NCBI RefSeq assembly: GCF_009905375.1
Contig: NC_133650.1
Coordinates: forward strand, 303,339,203-303,403,202
Length of the DNA stretch: 64,000 nt
Reading direction: 5' to 3'
Source: Apium graveolens
Lineage: Eukaryota; Streptophyta; Magnoliopsida; Apiales; Apiaceae
The notes below the pieces were generated by a model. The model was given only the letters and a program-made list of their open reading frames with translations, had not been told where the DNA came from and ran no database searches. Positions within the stretch are counted from its first letter, which is position 1; each line of letters starts with the position of its first letter. The translations under genes were made by a program, and so were the position numbers. This document shows, in pieces, positions 1 to 11,254 of the stretch.

Positions 1-1982
1 GACTATTTCCTTGATTGTCTAGGTTTCTTTCCAAGCCTCCTGTTGTTCTCTTCTATCTGGTTTTGGAGTTGTCTATGGAATTCAAGTTCATCAGCTTTTG
101 AGAGATCTAGCATTTCCAATAGAGTCTCATTTCTAGAGATACTCAACTGGTCCTCTAATCTGAAAAATCTTCCAACTCCCTTTTCATCCCTGAATTCCAT
201 CAACCAATAAGGCCTCAAATGCACTCTCTTTCCTATGAAGGGAATTGACAGAGTTTTTGGAAGTGCATCTTTGGCTCTATTACTCCTCAGCTCCTCAATC
301 TTCTTTAGAACTAATCTTCTAGCAGTCACATGGTGTCCAAAGTTCTTTTTAAAAGATGAGTAGATCTTTATTGGCACATATTGGATTTATAGAAGAATCC
401 TGTGAAGTGGCCATATGATCTCTTTTCCTCCCTTATATTTGAATACCAGTCTTTCTGGAAGATGTCTGTGAGCATCAATTCCTCTAACTTCTTCCAGTTC
501 ATCTAGGTAGAGGTTAATGTCAAAAAACTCTTTGATGTCACAGATGTATAACATATCTCCTTTGTTGACTGTGGATTGAGATTTGACTCGGGTCTTGGAT
601 TTGAGAGTCACTGGTTTCACTTTCTTGCTAGCTCTTGTCTTTGTCTTCTTTGGCTTGAAGATTGGAAAGTTTAGCTTAGGAATAGGAAAACTATCCCAGT
701 CCACGGGCTCATCCTTTGGAATTATGGGCTCACCATGAATATTCCTAGTTGGATCCTGCACCTTGATTTCTTCAAATACCACTGAGGGTTTTGATGTTTG
801 AGTTGTAGTTGTGGACTTTTTAGGAACATTGTCTTCCATTTCTTCATCATTAAAGTCCAATTTTCTCTTAGAATGGAGCTTGTATCTGAATCTTCTTTTT
901 TGCTGGGGTTCTTCTTGCACTTTCTAATCCTTAGGTTCAACAATTACAGTTGGTTGTGCAGGAATTTCTGTTGTGGTTTTTACAGCTTGAAGCTTGGCCA
1001 AGATAGAAGCTTGCTTCTTCTTTTATTTAAGCTTTTTAGCATCAGAGCAGCTTGTTTCTTTTCTTGCCTGATTTTTTCTTTCTCTTCCTTCTTAGCTTCC
1101 ACAAACAAGGGGTGTCCAACCACCACACAAAATTCCTTACCATTTCTGTAAATCTTGGCTAATCTTCTTTGGAGTGCTGAATCAGCTGGATCTTTGTAGA
1201 AGGCAATTGACCTAGCCAACAGCTACTTCTCATCTGGCCTAGGTATCTCATACACAGTATCTATAGGATTCTTTTCTGAAAACTTTGAGTAGTTTCTTTT
1301 AGGCTTCATGATGAAATCTGCTTTTGGAGATTTGATGCAATATATTTGGCCTTTTTCCAGATAATTCATACTCATTTCATTCACATAAATGTTCTTGATT
1401 CGAGAGTGATGAATGAATGTTTTGTATGGCTTCTGAATTGGCCCAAACTTTTGTTGAATTTCTGCATCTATCTTTCTCCATTTTTCTTTCAACTCCTTCT
1501 CAGCTGCTGTTACATCAATCTTTTGCAGTTTGTCATCTGTGTTTAGTTTTGCTGCTGCCAGATTTATGATGTCAATTCTATCCATGACCGGTGGCTTGGT
1601 GAAAGCAATTGCTGGCACAATCACTTTGCTGACTTGTATGTTGAGCTGTTTCCCCCTCACTTGAGCCTTTCTCCCCCTTTTTGTTAGCATCAAGTTGTTG
1701 AGTGGGAGGGAGTTGAGCAGCCACCAATTATTGGAGTAGAGCAGTTTGAGTTTCTTGATTAGTGAGTATCTTGGCCATTGACTATCATGTACATTCAAGC
1801 AGTAAATTATCAGGGATGTTCTGTTCTATCTGAACACTTTGATCCTTGATGTGAAAATGGGCTCTGCGCATAGTTAATACCTGGCTAAGAACACTGAGAG
1901 ACATAGCATAAAAATGGGCAACAACACCAGTAGTACGATAAAAGCGCCTGAGTTCAAATTTTGAGTTGATTTTCAACACCAT
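1..1982 (-). pseudogene. SIRE-type env-like ORF, 3' part (decayed)
   Basis: Five overlapping minus-strand ORF pieces follow one another without a large gap: 1982-1785, 1798-1223, 1219-980, 920-387 and 377-3. They are lysine/glutamate-rich and include recognisable blocks such as YKGGKEIIWPLHRILL and GKEFCVVVGHPLF, which I associate with the post-pol ORF of SIRE-like Copia elements in dicots. Stops or shifts separate every piece, for example at about 383, 950, 1221 and 1790. No membrane segment or signal peptide is evident, so 'env-like' is positional only. It may belong to the outer element (start at 5201) or to the element inserted into it; the junction near 1983 does not decide this. It continues past the left edge. 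Confidence 0.5.
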
Positions 1983-1985
1983 TTT

Positions 1986-2470
1986 TCTTATCCATGATAG
2001 CCCTGCACCACAACTAGTTTATGGAGCCTAATACATAAATGAGAGAGTTACTTTGGAAAATACGAAAAATGAATGCTTAATTCAAAATAACATTGCAATT
2101 ATTGATAAACATCAATGCCTCTGGATGATTGAGCTTAAAAGCATCTCCAGCAGGCTCTTCATACTCAATCGCCCACTTTGTTTTACAGACACCTATGGAT
2201 TTAAAATTAGCACGTAATCAGCCATTAATATAATTTATGCAATAACCAGCTTGCATTCTTGCAGCTATGTGTACTTATATATATAGAGCGAGGAGGGAGA
2301 CTGATATTGAGAGAGGTGAAGGAATACCAGACTGCTGCAATCCTTCTGAACAGCCTCCACAACCAGCAAAGATATCCAAGGTAGCCAAGCAGTTCACTTC
2401 CGACTTCTCAGAATCTAAATCATCATCCCCTTATTTACACTTACCCTTATTCAAAACCTCTGTCCACAAG
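1986..2470 (-). pseudogene. Fragment of a MET1/DMT1-type DNA (cytosine-5) methyltransferase: three exons with introns
   Basis: On the minus strand, exon A (about 2470-2328) encodes LATLDIFAGCGGCSEGLQQS, which contains methyltransferase motif I (the SAM-binding FAGCGG). It ends in a GT donor at 2327. A 135-bp intron (2327-2193) ends in AG. Exon B (2192-2082) encodes [20 protein letters not shown] followed by [12 protein letters not shown]. After a roughly 78-bp gap ending in AG (2004-2003), exon C starts in the right phase with AIMDK. These blocks match the plant MET1 catalytic domain in order and phase. Only the start of the catalytic domain is present; the PCQ motif IV is missing. Exon A has an in-frame TAA (2431-2433), and the second intron begins AT where a GT donor is expected. 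It cannot encode an active enzyme. Retained introns show it was copied from genomic DNA, not from mRNA. Confidence 0.82.
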
Positions 2471-3440
2471 ATGGAGTTATACAACAAATGCACCTATAAA
2501 GTAGGCAATGATAATCTGACAAACTGCGGCCTACCCTGCTGTAAATTTGATTTCTATGTTCATAACAATAAATCTACTCCTAAGCATCATATGCATTATG
2601 GTGTAAAAATAGTACAAGAACTGAATCAGGGAAAGTTGCTAAAATTTAAATAGGCAGAGCAATATTTGCAGACTAGGTACAAACTCTTGCCAACTTTGTT
2701 TGACCTTAATCAGAAAATGAGGGAAAACACAAGTAATGTATTGGTGTATATTAGCCATAAATCTTTATGAAATAAGATCAATTCTCAGGAAATAATGGAT
2801 AGTTTTCCTTCAAAGAAGTAAGGGTGGAAAAATGGTAGAAAAAATAATACCAAATTTTGACGCTCTGCAATTTGCGAACACAGTACTGAAATATTGTTGC
2901 ATAACACGAAATTTTACAGATACACTTTTGTCTCCCTTAAACAAATGAAAAGTAACCAAATTGCTCAAAATTTTTACACAAGAACATCACATATGAATTA
3001 ATCAAAAAAAATGACAAAACTTGGGTTTGATTACTCTGTCCTAAATTGAGCGGAAAGTAAAGCCAAAGAATAAGAAGGGGAGCAACTTGCAGCTTACCTG
3101 CAAATTATTCATCAGTGCAGCAACATACCCGAACAAGAAAAAAATAACAAATTAGAGAAGAAGAAAAGAAGAAAAGAGCATACCCAAACAAGAAGAAAGC
3201 CCCAATACCTTAATTTCTCCAAGATCATACCCGACTGAAAATTCTAATTACTAAACCTTGATATCTAAGCTCTGACCCGACTGAGTTTTGAGAACCCTAA
3301 TCTCCAAACCTTATAATCGCCTTTGAGTGTAGAGAGTGCAGAGAGTGTAGAGAGTGGGAGCGTTTATTTTATTTGTCTGAGTGTAAAAAAAGAGCGGGTC
3401 AAATTAGCTCATTCGGAAATTTTGGCCAAAATTGGCCCGC
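2471..3440. other. Non-coding interior of the CACTA-like segment
   Basis: No recognisable protein. A 128-codon plus-strand ORF at 2267-2653 is antisense to the methyltransferase exon and resembles nothing I know. The stretch is AT-rich. On the minus strand 3440-3060 looks like a transcribed leader: short CACTCTC repeats (3320-3350), then an AG/GTAAGC junction near 3100, which could be the element's promoter and first non-coding exon. Confidence 0.4.
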
Positions 3441-3659
3441 AACTTTCATCCCGCCTAAATATTAAGTGCCATGGTAACAGTTTTTGTTATATCAATGCTA
3501 ACAATATTTTTTGTGTTACAATAGTGATTTTATCATGTCTACTATAACATCTTATATTCTCTATTATAACACAAAAAAAATGTTACCTCAGATCAAATTT
3601 TAGTAATGTAAGGCAACATTTCTGCTTGTAACACCAAAAAAAGTGTTGCTACAAGCCAA

Positions 3660-3672
3660 ATATGGTGTAGTG
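3660..3672 (-). repeat. CACTA terminal inverted repeat (single copy seen)
   Basis: Minus-strand CACTACACCATAT begins at 3672. The partner end was not found in the window. The flanking three bases (3673-3675, TTT) could be the 3-bp target duplication. Confidence 0.6.
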
Positions 3673-4338
3673 TTTCATCAAGAGTAGATTCAGTAAGGTC
3701 ATAGTTGTTTCTTATGGTAGTAGACTTCAAATCCCAATTTTCAGAAAGAGCTACAAGGAATTTAGATTTGAATCTTCAAGATCATATTCCTTGTCCACCA
3801 GTGACAGATCATCCAAGAGTTTGATAAACCTGTCATATAAGTCAGTTAATGACTCATTAGCTTTTGAGTCAAAGTGCGCATACTCTTGAGTGAGTATAGT
3901 CCTCTTGTTCTTCTTGATTGCATCAGTTCCCTAGCATCTTGTCTCCAAAGCATCCCATATCTCCTTTGCAGTCTTGCAATTAATTACCCTGTTTGACATG
4001 ACAATTCAAGGCACTATGTAGCAAATGCCTTACCCTTGCATCCTTGGCAATAGATGAGATGTCTTCAGCTGTGTAATCACCTTTCTCCTTTGGTATGGAC
4101 TTTACTGGTTGTCTGCAACTACAACAGAGAGCTTGGTAGGCTTATATGGTCCTTCATTAATCCTATCAAGGTATTCTGAATCTGTAGCCAGAAACATAGC
4201 CATCTTCACTTTCCATATGGGATACTCAGAAGACCTCAGTATGGGAACCCTAATAGTCTCATATCGACTGTAGGTTTGAGTGTTTTGAGTATCTTGAGTT
4301 TTGGCGGGCTTGGTTGGAGTTTGTGTTTCTTCATACAT
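3673..4338 (-). pseudogene. Copia gag fragment (second, inserted element)
   Basis: It starts just inside the PBS with an ATG at 4338. The first 78 residues run to a stop at 4102 and include the DUF4219-like segment RSSEYPIWKVKMAMFLATDS, where gag of this superfamily begins. Downstream to 3673 the sequence still reads as UBN2-type gag in shifting frames (for example NNYDLTESTLDE near 3680-3715) before it is cut by the CACTA terminus. No zinc knuckle, pol or second LTR of this element is visible, so only its 5' end survives here. Confidence 0.7.
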
Positions 4339-4377
4339 GATTGTTTGGATCTTTACTGTATGTGTGTTAACAGATAA

Positions 4378-4389
4378 GCTCTGATACCA
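4378..4389 (-). other. Primer-binding site of the inserted Copia element
   Basis: Minus-strand TGGTATCAGAGC, complementary to the 3' end of initiator tRNA-Met, lies 2 bases inside the LTR end at 4392. Confidence 0.85.
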
Positions 4390-4391
4390 CT

Positions 4392-4968
4392 TGTTAGGTC
4401 ACACAACACTGTAGAAGGGGTTGAATACAGTGTTTATACAATCAAATCAAATTGAACACAAGTATGTAATAAAGATCAAGTATATTCAATAAACTCTGTT
4501 ACAATATGAATTGTTGTTCTCTCTCAGTGATGAACAAATATCACTAAGAGCTGCTAGGTTACAATGTATAATCTTCTCGATAATGATAACACATATAGTG
4601 TAAACCCTAAGCTGTGTTTATATAGTACACAATTACAAGATATATTCTAATTGATATGGAATATAATTCTGTCTCCTAAAATATATCAATCAGATATCTT
4701 TTACAAGTCTTCCAGTCTTCTAACTCTTTCCATGCATATCTTCTATTGTTTTAGTCCAGATCTTCTCTCCTGTAAATCAGCCGCATTCCTTATCTGAAAG
4801 ACTTCCCGTACTTAAGTTATGATATACATCTTCTGATAACTTAAGTTCTAATATTAAGCTCTGACATCAGTAAGTCCTGATTTCAGTAAGTCCTGATATG
4901 TCATGTTGTTAAGTTCTGAAAACTAAACACAAATCATATTAGACATGACATCTCAAATATATTTAACA
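4392..4968 (-). repeat. LTR (5') of the inserted Copia element
   Basis: On the minus strand it begins TGTTAAATATATTTGAG at 4968 and ends CCTAACA at 4392 (577 bp, TG...CA). The PBS follows directly. U3 carries two tandem copies of ATCAGGACTTACTG plus related CAGAACTTA units (4855-4920), and a TATA box (TATATAAA, about 4615-4622). It cuts the env-like ORF of the outer element between 4968 and 4969. The five bases at 4969-4973 (AAAGT) would be one target-site copy; the other is not identifiable. Confidence 0.8.
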
Positions 4969-5201
4969 AAAGTGATGGTCTTGTCAGTTGAGTTGTACAC
5001 TGCAATTGTCCATATCTCCTCTACAACCTCACAGTAGATGATGGGAGATTCCAGCATAGCTGAGTTTGCAGTTCTTCAAAAAATCCATCATTTTGTGGTA
5101 ATCTCCTGACTGTTGAATCTCCTTGTTCACTAGAGCTATGAAGTTGTTCTTTTCGTAGATATATCCAGTTTGAGACATGATTTTGACGACTGGTGCCATT
5201 G
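4969..5201 (-). pseudogene. Start of the env-like ORF of the outer SIRE-type element
   Basis: An ATG at 5201 opens a reading frame with MSQTGYIYEKNNFIALVNKE and QQSGDYHKMMDFLKNCKLSYA, blocks I recognise from the post-pol ORF of SIRE-like elements. A frameshift follows near 5055. The ORF is then interrupted at 4968 by the LTR of the inserted element. Its continuation is probably 1982-1. Confidence 0.65.
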
Positions 5202-5723
5202 TTAGAGATTGGGAAATTTGCAGAGAAAGTATTTGCTTTTGAGAAGAAAGAAGTTAGAGCAATTGAATCTTGAGAATGATAAAAGAGAAGAATAAAAATG
5301 AATTTAGCTTTTATACTATCTCAGAAATAAACTGTCAAAAATAATAAAGTAAAATAAAGTGACCAATAAAAATTGCCCAAAATAGCCGTTTAAAAATAAA
5401 TAAACTGTAAAAATTCCTTCAATTATCCGCCGTGTTATGCTTACAAACTGTTAGTATACTCGATGGATAATGTTCAGAGTTTTAACGTCTAGGATTGAAA
5501 CAATTTGACGGATGAGGATAAATCAGTTATTCGTCGAGTTATAAAATACTCCAGAAAAATAATTGATTTTTATTAACAATTAATATTCCGAAATTGATCA
5601 AACTCGATGGATAATGATCATCCATCGGGATGTAAATTTTAACAGAGCCAAAATTTCATCCAATACAGAAAAATCAATTAAATTTCTGGCTGCATTAAAA
5701 CTTGCAAAAATATCTGAAATGAT
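5202..5723. other. Non-coding spacer between pol and env-like ORF, with dispersed motif copies
   Basis: AT-rich, no ORF. It carries copies of the CTCGATGGATAAT / GACGGATGA motif at about 5459-5472, 5508-5541 and 5601-5633, the same motif found in this element's LTR, gag and pol linker. Confidence 0.6.
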
Positions 5724-8242
5724 TCAGGAATAATTGAGCATACCTAACTCACTTACCAACCTTGAAAATGTGGATTCATCAACTGGCTTGGTAAAAATAT
5801 CTGCAAGTAGTTTTTCACTTGGAACAAAATGCAGTTCCACAGTACCATTCATCACATGTTCCCTTATGAAGTGGTATTTGATGTCTATGTGCTTTGTTCT
5901 TGAATGCTGTACTGGATTTTCAGTGATGGCAATTGCACTTGTGTTATCACAGAAAATGGGAATTCTATCCACTTGTAGACCATAGTCCAACAGTTGGTTT
6001 TTCATCCACAAAATCTGTGCACAGCAACTACCAGCAGCAATATATTCAGCTTCAGCTGTAGAAGTAGAAACTGAATTTTGCTTTTTACTGAACCAGGACA
6101 CAAGCTTGTTCCCTAGAAATTGACAGGTTCCTGTTGTACTTTTTTTTCTCTATCCTACAACCTGCATAATCTGCATCTGAATAACCAGTTAGATTAAAAC
6201 CAGAATCTCTAGGGTACCAAATGCCAAGTTTTGGTGTTCCCTTGAGATATCTACAAATTCTCTTAATGGCTACTAGGTGAGATTCTCTAGGATCAGCCTG
6301 AAATCTAGCACAAGGACAAGTAGCAAACATTATATCTGGCCTACTGGCTGTTAAGTACAAAAGTGAGCCAACCATGCCCCTATAGCTTGAAATATCCACA
6401 GACTTTTCATTAGTGTTTAATTCAAGCTTAGTTACAGTGGCCATGGGAGTTTTTGCAGATGTGCAATCCATTAGATCAAACTTCTTTAAAAGATCATGAA
6501 TGTATTTAGTTTGACTAATGAATATTCCATCACTAACTTGCTTAACTTGTAAACAAGAAAGTAAGTTAGTTCTCCCATCATGCTCATTTCATACTTACTT
6601 TACATTAGTTTGACAAACTTTTTGCAAAGTTTTTCATCTGTAGAGCCAAATATAATATCATCTACATAAATTTGAACAAGTATACTAGAGCCATTAATAT
6701 TTCTAAAGAATAAAGTTTTATCAAAAATACCTCTTGTGAAGTGATTTTCCAAAAGAAACTTTGAAAAAATATCATATCAGGCTCTAGGTGCTTGCTTCAG
6801 TCCATAAAGTGCTTTCAAAAGATAGTAGACATGATTTGGGAAATTTGGATCTTCAAAACCAGGAGGTTGACTTACATAGACTTCCTCTTCTAAATCTCCA
6901 TTTAGAAATGCACTTTTGACATTCATTTGATAGACTTTGAAATTGGCATGAGCAGCATAGGCTAAGAAAATTCTGACGGCTTCAAGTCTTGCAACAGGAG
7001 CAAAAGTTTCATCAAAATCTATTCCTTCTTGTTGACAATAGCCCTTAGCAACCAATCTAGCTTTGTTCCCGACTACTATGCCATTTTCATCCATCTTGTT
7101 TCTGAATACCCACTTGGTGTCAATTGGATTCTTTCCTTTAGGCTTGGGTACCATCTTCCAAACATTTTTCCTTTCAAATTGGTTTAGCTCCTCCTGCATA
7201 GCTAAAATCCAATCATGATCCAAAAAAGCTTCTTCTACCTTCTTTGGTTCTTCCTTAGATAGGAAGCTACTGTATAGACATTCTTCTTGAGTTGCTCTAC
7301 TTGTTTGAACTCTAGAAGATGCATCACCAATGATGAGCTCAAAAGGGTGATCTTTAGTCCATTTTCTTTGTTGAGGTAGATTATCTCTAGATGAAGAGGC
7401 CTCATTGTTGTCTTGATGTGTGACTGAGTTTTGATTATTAGAAACTCCCCCTGAGTTTGTGAATCTTTGACTTGAGAAAGGGGAACTTTCTGTATGTGAT
7501 CTATTCTGACTTTCAGCTTCTCTTAATGACCCAACGGATGGTGCACTTTGTGTTCCGACGGATGAAGCTGATTGTCTCCCGATGGATAAGGCAGATTGTC
7601 TCCCGATGGATGAAGCATTTTGCAACTCGACATATGTTGAATTATGTGCTTCATTAGTTGTAGATTTTTCTGCATTATCCTTATTCATTGTTTCTTGATC
7701 ATTTTCATCATCACTGTCATCACTAACCATCTCCACATTATCAAACTTGAGGCTTTCATGAAAATCTCCATCTTGCAGTTCTTCAATCTTTTTATCATCA
7801 AACACAACATGTATTGATTTCATAACAATGTGGGTTCTTAGATTGTAGACCCTATATGCTTTTCCCACAACATATCCAACAAAAATTCCTTCATCTGCTT
7901 TAGCATCATACTTCTCATGTTGATCAGTTTGATTCCTCAAGATATAACATTTGTAGCCAAAGACATGAAGAAAATTCAAAGTTGGTTTCTTGTTCTTGAA
8001 CAATTGGTAGGGTGTATACACTTTGCTTGATTGATCAAAGAAATATTCTGAGTGTAGCAAGCAGTATTTACAGCTTCAGCCCAAAAATATCCGGGTACCA
8101 AAGATTCTTTCTGTTTTCCTGCACACATAAAAACCAAATCAAGTTGATTTTGGTACCCAGGTTTCCTTGGGTCCTGCCTTGTTAGATTTCTTCTTTGGTT
8201 TCTAAGGTTTGATCTCATTTGACTTGGGAATTTCTGATTCAT
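5724..8242 (-). pseudogene. Copia pol remnant: integrase tail, reverse transcriptase, RNase H
   Basis: Reading from 8242: the C-terminal end of integrase ([15 protein letters not shown]), then a frameshift into 8060-6777 with the integrase tail ([17 protein letters not shown]), a serine-rich linker and RVT_2 ([24 protein letters not shown]). The motif-A segment reads [12 protein letters not shown], with Asn (codon 6921-6923) where the catalytic Asp is expected. The ORF stops at 6777; YVDD survives near 6653-6664 in another frame. RNase H follows at 6471-6085 (GYSDADYAGC) and 6101-5724 (STAEAEYIAAGSCC, FCDNTSAI, RTKHIDIKYHF). Protease and the catalytic core of integrase are absent: gag passes straight into the integrase tail. 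Confidence 0.85.
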
Positions 8243-10538
8243 CCTTAGTCATTTGAGTTGGACCTTTGAAACCAGTCATTAAAATAGAATTATAATGCAC
8301 ATTTTGATTAACAGGAAAAGGCACGCTGTTTGTAAACATGTTATTCCAGTAAGGCATGCTAAATGGCATTTGAGGCATACTAAATGCAGCATAACAAGGA
8401 TTAGGTGCAAATGGCATATTAGCAAATTGTGCATTCATATTCTGAGTAGACATAGCATTCATAGGCATGGTAGGCATAACAGTCATGTTAGGAAAAGAGG
8501 GAGGCACAGACACAGGAGTAGGCATGACAAGTTTGCAGTTAACAGACAGATGATTAACACTACCACACTTAACACTGATTTTTCTTGGTGCATATTTATC
8601 AGGTGTGTAGTTGTTGTGCTTGTTAATTCCTACTTTCCCATTTCTATTGTTTTTCTTTTTAGTTTCTGTTTTAACCTCAATCTTTTCTAATCTGTCATTC
8701 AATTGCTTGATGGACAGATGACCAACATTAACTTTCTTCTCCTTCTTCACTTGACTTGATTCTCCTGAAACAAAGTTTTTAGAAACTGATCCATATTTTT
8801 CATTCAACTTGGCAAGCTTGGCTTTGCTCACAGGTTTGCTCACAGCCGACGGATGTTGCTCTTTGTCACTCGACGGATAATCCTTTTGATTATCCGATGA
8901 ATGACTTTCATCATCCGTCGAGTCCACATCTGTTAGCAATCCTTCAACCAAATTGGATTCCAGCTTCTCCTTACTCTTCTTCCAGGCTGCATCACAAAAG
9001 GACTCAATTCCTTGAACTTTAGTGTTTTAAGCATGAACATCTCTGGATGATTTCCATGCTTTAATCACTTCTTGTTCTCGTTCAAGCTGCTTCTTTAAAA
9101 TCTCTTCTTTCTTCAAGGATTCAGTTAATTCATCCTTAGCAATCTTACACTCAATTCTCAATTTTTCAAATTCAATAAACTGAGACTCTAGCATATTATT
9201 CCTCTCACTTAAAAACAAATTGTTTTCTTTAATTTTAGCATTTTCCTTAGTGAGGGACTTAAGTGCAACACGCAAGTGATATAATTTTGTAGACATGTCA
9301 TTGATTGCATCAATACACTCAGCTTTAGATAAATGTGCTAGGTTAGTGGTGATTACCTGATTGTTTGAAGAACTTGTTTCTGTTTCATCAGACTTGGCCA
9401 TCAGGGCTAGATTAACATAGTTTACATCTTCATCTTCATTCAATCCATCAGCTGCCCAGTCATTTTCCTGTGTAATGAAAGCCCTTTCCTTTTGCTTGAG
9501 CAACGCAAAATATTTCTGTTTATAATCAACAGGCTCAAACTTCTTTTTGCTGGAATCTGACTTTCTACACTCACTGGTAAAATGCCCTGCAAAGTCATAT
9601 TTGAAACATTTGAATTTGGATTTATCCACCATATTTCTACTTGGCTTGGTTGCTTAAAGTTCTTTTTGAACTTGAGCTTGGCAAATCTTCTGGAAAGGAA
9701 TGCTAAATGCTCATCAATATCATCCATGTCATCTTGGATTAAATGATCTTCATTTTCAGCTTCCAACCCTTTGCCCTTGCTTTCACAGACCTTTGATGTA
9801 GACTCAACAGCTTCTACCTTCATCTCTTTCTCTTTCTCTAACTCAGCAACCGGTGCTATGGACCCTCCTTTCTTCCTTCCTTTCTCCATCCTCTCATCTT
9901 GCTCTATTTCAAGCTCATAAGTTTTCAGGATGCCATACAGTCTCTCCAAGGTAAACTCCTTGTAATCCTGAGAATTTCTCAATGAGACTGTCATTGGTTT
10001 CCACTCCTTTTGAAGAGATCTAAGGAACTTGAGGTTAGAGTCTTTTGTCTGATAGACTCTTCCATGCAACTTCAGAGCATTTAGTAGTTTTTGAAATCTA
10101 CTAAAAATATCAGTGAGAGACTCACTATCTTCACAATGGAAGTGCTCATATTGCTGAATTAACAACTGCATCTTATTCTCCCTTACTTGCTCAGTACCAT
10201 CACAAATAATCTGGATAGTGTCCCAAACCTCCTTGGCTGTTTTGCAGTTAATGATGTTATCAAACATATCACCATCAACTCCATTAAATAATATATCCAT
10301 GGTCTTCTTGTATTTCCCGACTTGCTCAATATCAGGATCTGACCATTCATGCCTAGGCTTGGGAAAAGATGGTTCATTGCCTTTTGCAGCTCTCATTGGT
10401 ACATGAGGACCTCTCTCTATGCAATCCACATATGCCTCATCTTGAGAAAGAAGATGTAGATGCATTTTCACCTTCCAGTGGTGATAATTGTCTTTGTCCT
10501 AGAAAAGGAATTTTAACTCCAACATCCTTCTTGTTCAT
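8202..10538 (-). pseudogene. SIRE-type Copia gag (frameshifted)
   Basis: The start codon is at 10538, 47 bases inside the PBS. A frameshift near 10495 separates the first residues from the main frame (10471-9440), which holds a UBN2 domain (WDTIQIICDGTEQVRENK, LYGILKTYELEIEQDE). A further frameshift leads to 9632-9027, coiled-coil rich, with a zinc knuckle reading CFKYDFAGHFTSEC, where the second Cys is Tyr. A stop at 9027 precedes 8951-8202, which holds a second degenerate knuckle (KCGSVNHLSVNC, first Cys lost) and a Met/Pro-rich tail. Gag packages element RNA in cytoplasmic particles; here it is inactive. Copies of the CGACGGAT motif lie at 8845-8925. Confidence 0.8.
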
Positions 10539-10584
10539 CTTGTTGTTTGTTGTGATCTTTACACTCTTTGTACTTTAAGATCTT

Positions 10585-10596
10585 GCTCTGATACCA
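10585..10596 (-). other. Primer-binding site of the SIRE-type element
   Basis: Minus-strand TGGTATCAGAGC, complementary to initiator tRNA-Met, 2 bases from the LTR boundary at 10599. Confidence 0.85.
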
Positions 10597-10808
10597 ATTG
10601 TTATTCCCTAACAATACAACAAGAATTACAGAAGGGGGGTTGAATGTAATTCTGGCTTCTTTTTAAGATTTTAAAGTTGTTCTACCTTGATAAATATATA
10701 ACAGTGTTTTGATTTGCAATGTGCGGAATGAAAGGATTAAATAAATCAAACACAAAGTAATAAAAACACAAGTCTTTAAAACTTTCTGGTGGATTTGAAT
10801 GTATCCAC

Positions 10809-10811
<3 letters not shown>

Positions 10812-10846
<35 letters not shown>

Positions 10847-10862
10847 TAGATAGATATATATG
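10812..10862. repeat. (TA)n and (TAGA)n microsatellite inside LTR
   Basis: Uninterrupted alternating AT followed by three TAGA units and TATATATG. It lies in the R/U5 part of the LTR, so it would be transcribed. Confidence 0.9.
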
Positions 10863-11254
10863 AGAACTCTATGAAGCTCAATTTGGCTCACAGTTGCTTT
10901 ACAAGTTGAACAAACAAACTACAGAGAAATTCTTGACAAATACAACTTTTTCTATTTCTCTCCTAAAATATATTTGCTTAGTTTGAGAGCTGTTGTTGTT
11001 TTTGTTCTACTTGCTACACTTGGTTTATATATCACCAAGTTTACATGGTAATAAAACAGGATAATAAAACAAAGCCTATCAAGTCTAACTTCATGCTGCT
11101 TCATTACTCTATTCCAACATCTTTGAAAATCTTCATAACTTGTATGGAAATGGTAATGCTTCTTTGTTCTCAATTTCCTGCTAACAGGTTGCCACATTCC
11201 TTTTGCAAACACCCAACGCATGTGACTGTGTTGTCACTGTCAACAGATATTTAA

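Larger units (their letters stand above)
1983..3672 (-). mobile_element. CACTA (En/Spm)-like transposon segment with captured gene fragment
   Basis: The right terminus at 3672 reads, on the minus strand, CACTACACCATATTTGG, a canonical CACTA end. The next 200 bp (3470-3660) hold several direct and inverted copies of a GTAACA/TGTTAC-type motif with poly-A spacers, as in CACTA subterminal regions. Further in (3250-3450) is a CT-rich leader-like stretch with an intron-like junction. I found no matching CACTA end near 1983, so the left limit is only where recognisable methyltransferase exon 3 gives way to the env-like ORF. The element is therefore truncated or rearranged. No transposase coding is visible, so it would be non-autonomous. 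Confidence 0.55.

Noticed and set aside
2267..2653. 128-codon plus-strand ORF
   Set aside because: It is antisense to the methyltransferase exon fragment and CACTA interior; no relatives recognised.
8295..8690. 131-codon plus-strand ORF rich in His/Arg
   Set aside because: It is the antisense of the Met/Pro-rich gag tail.
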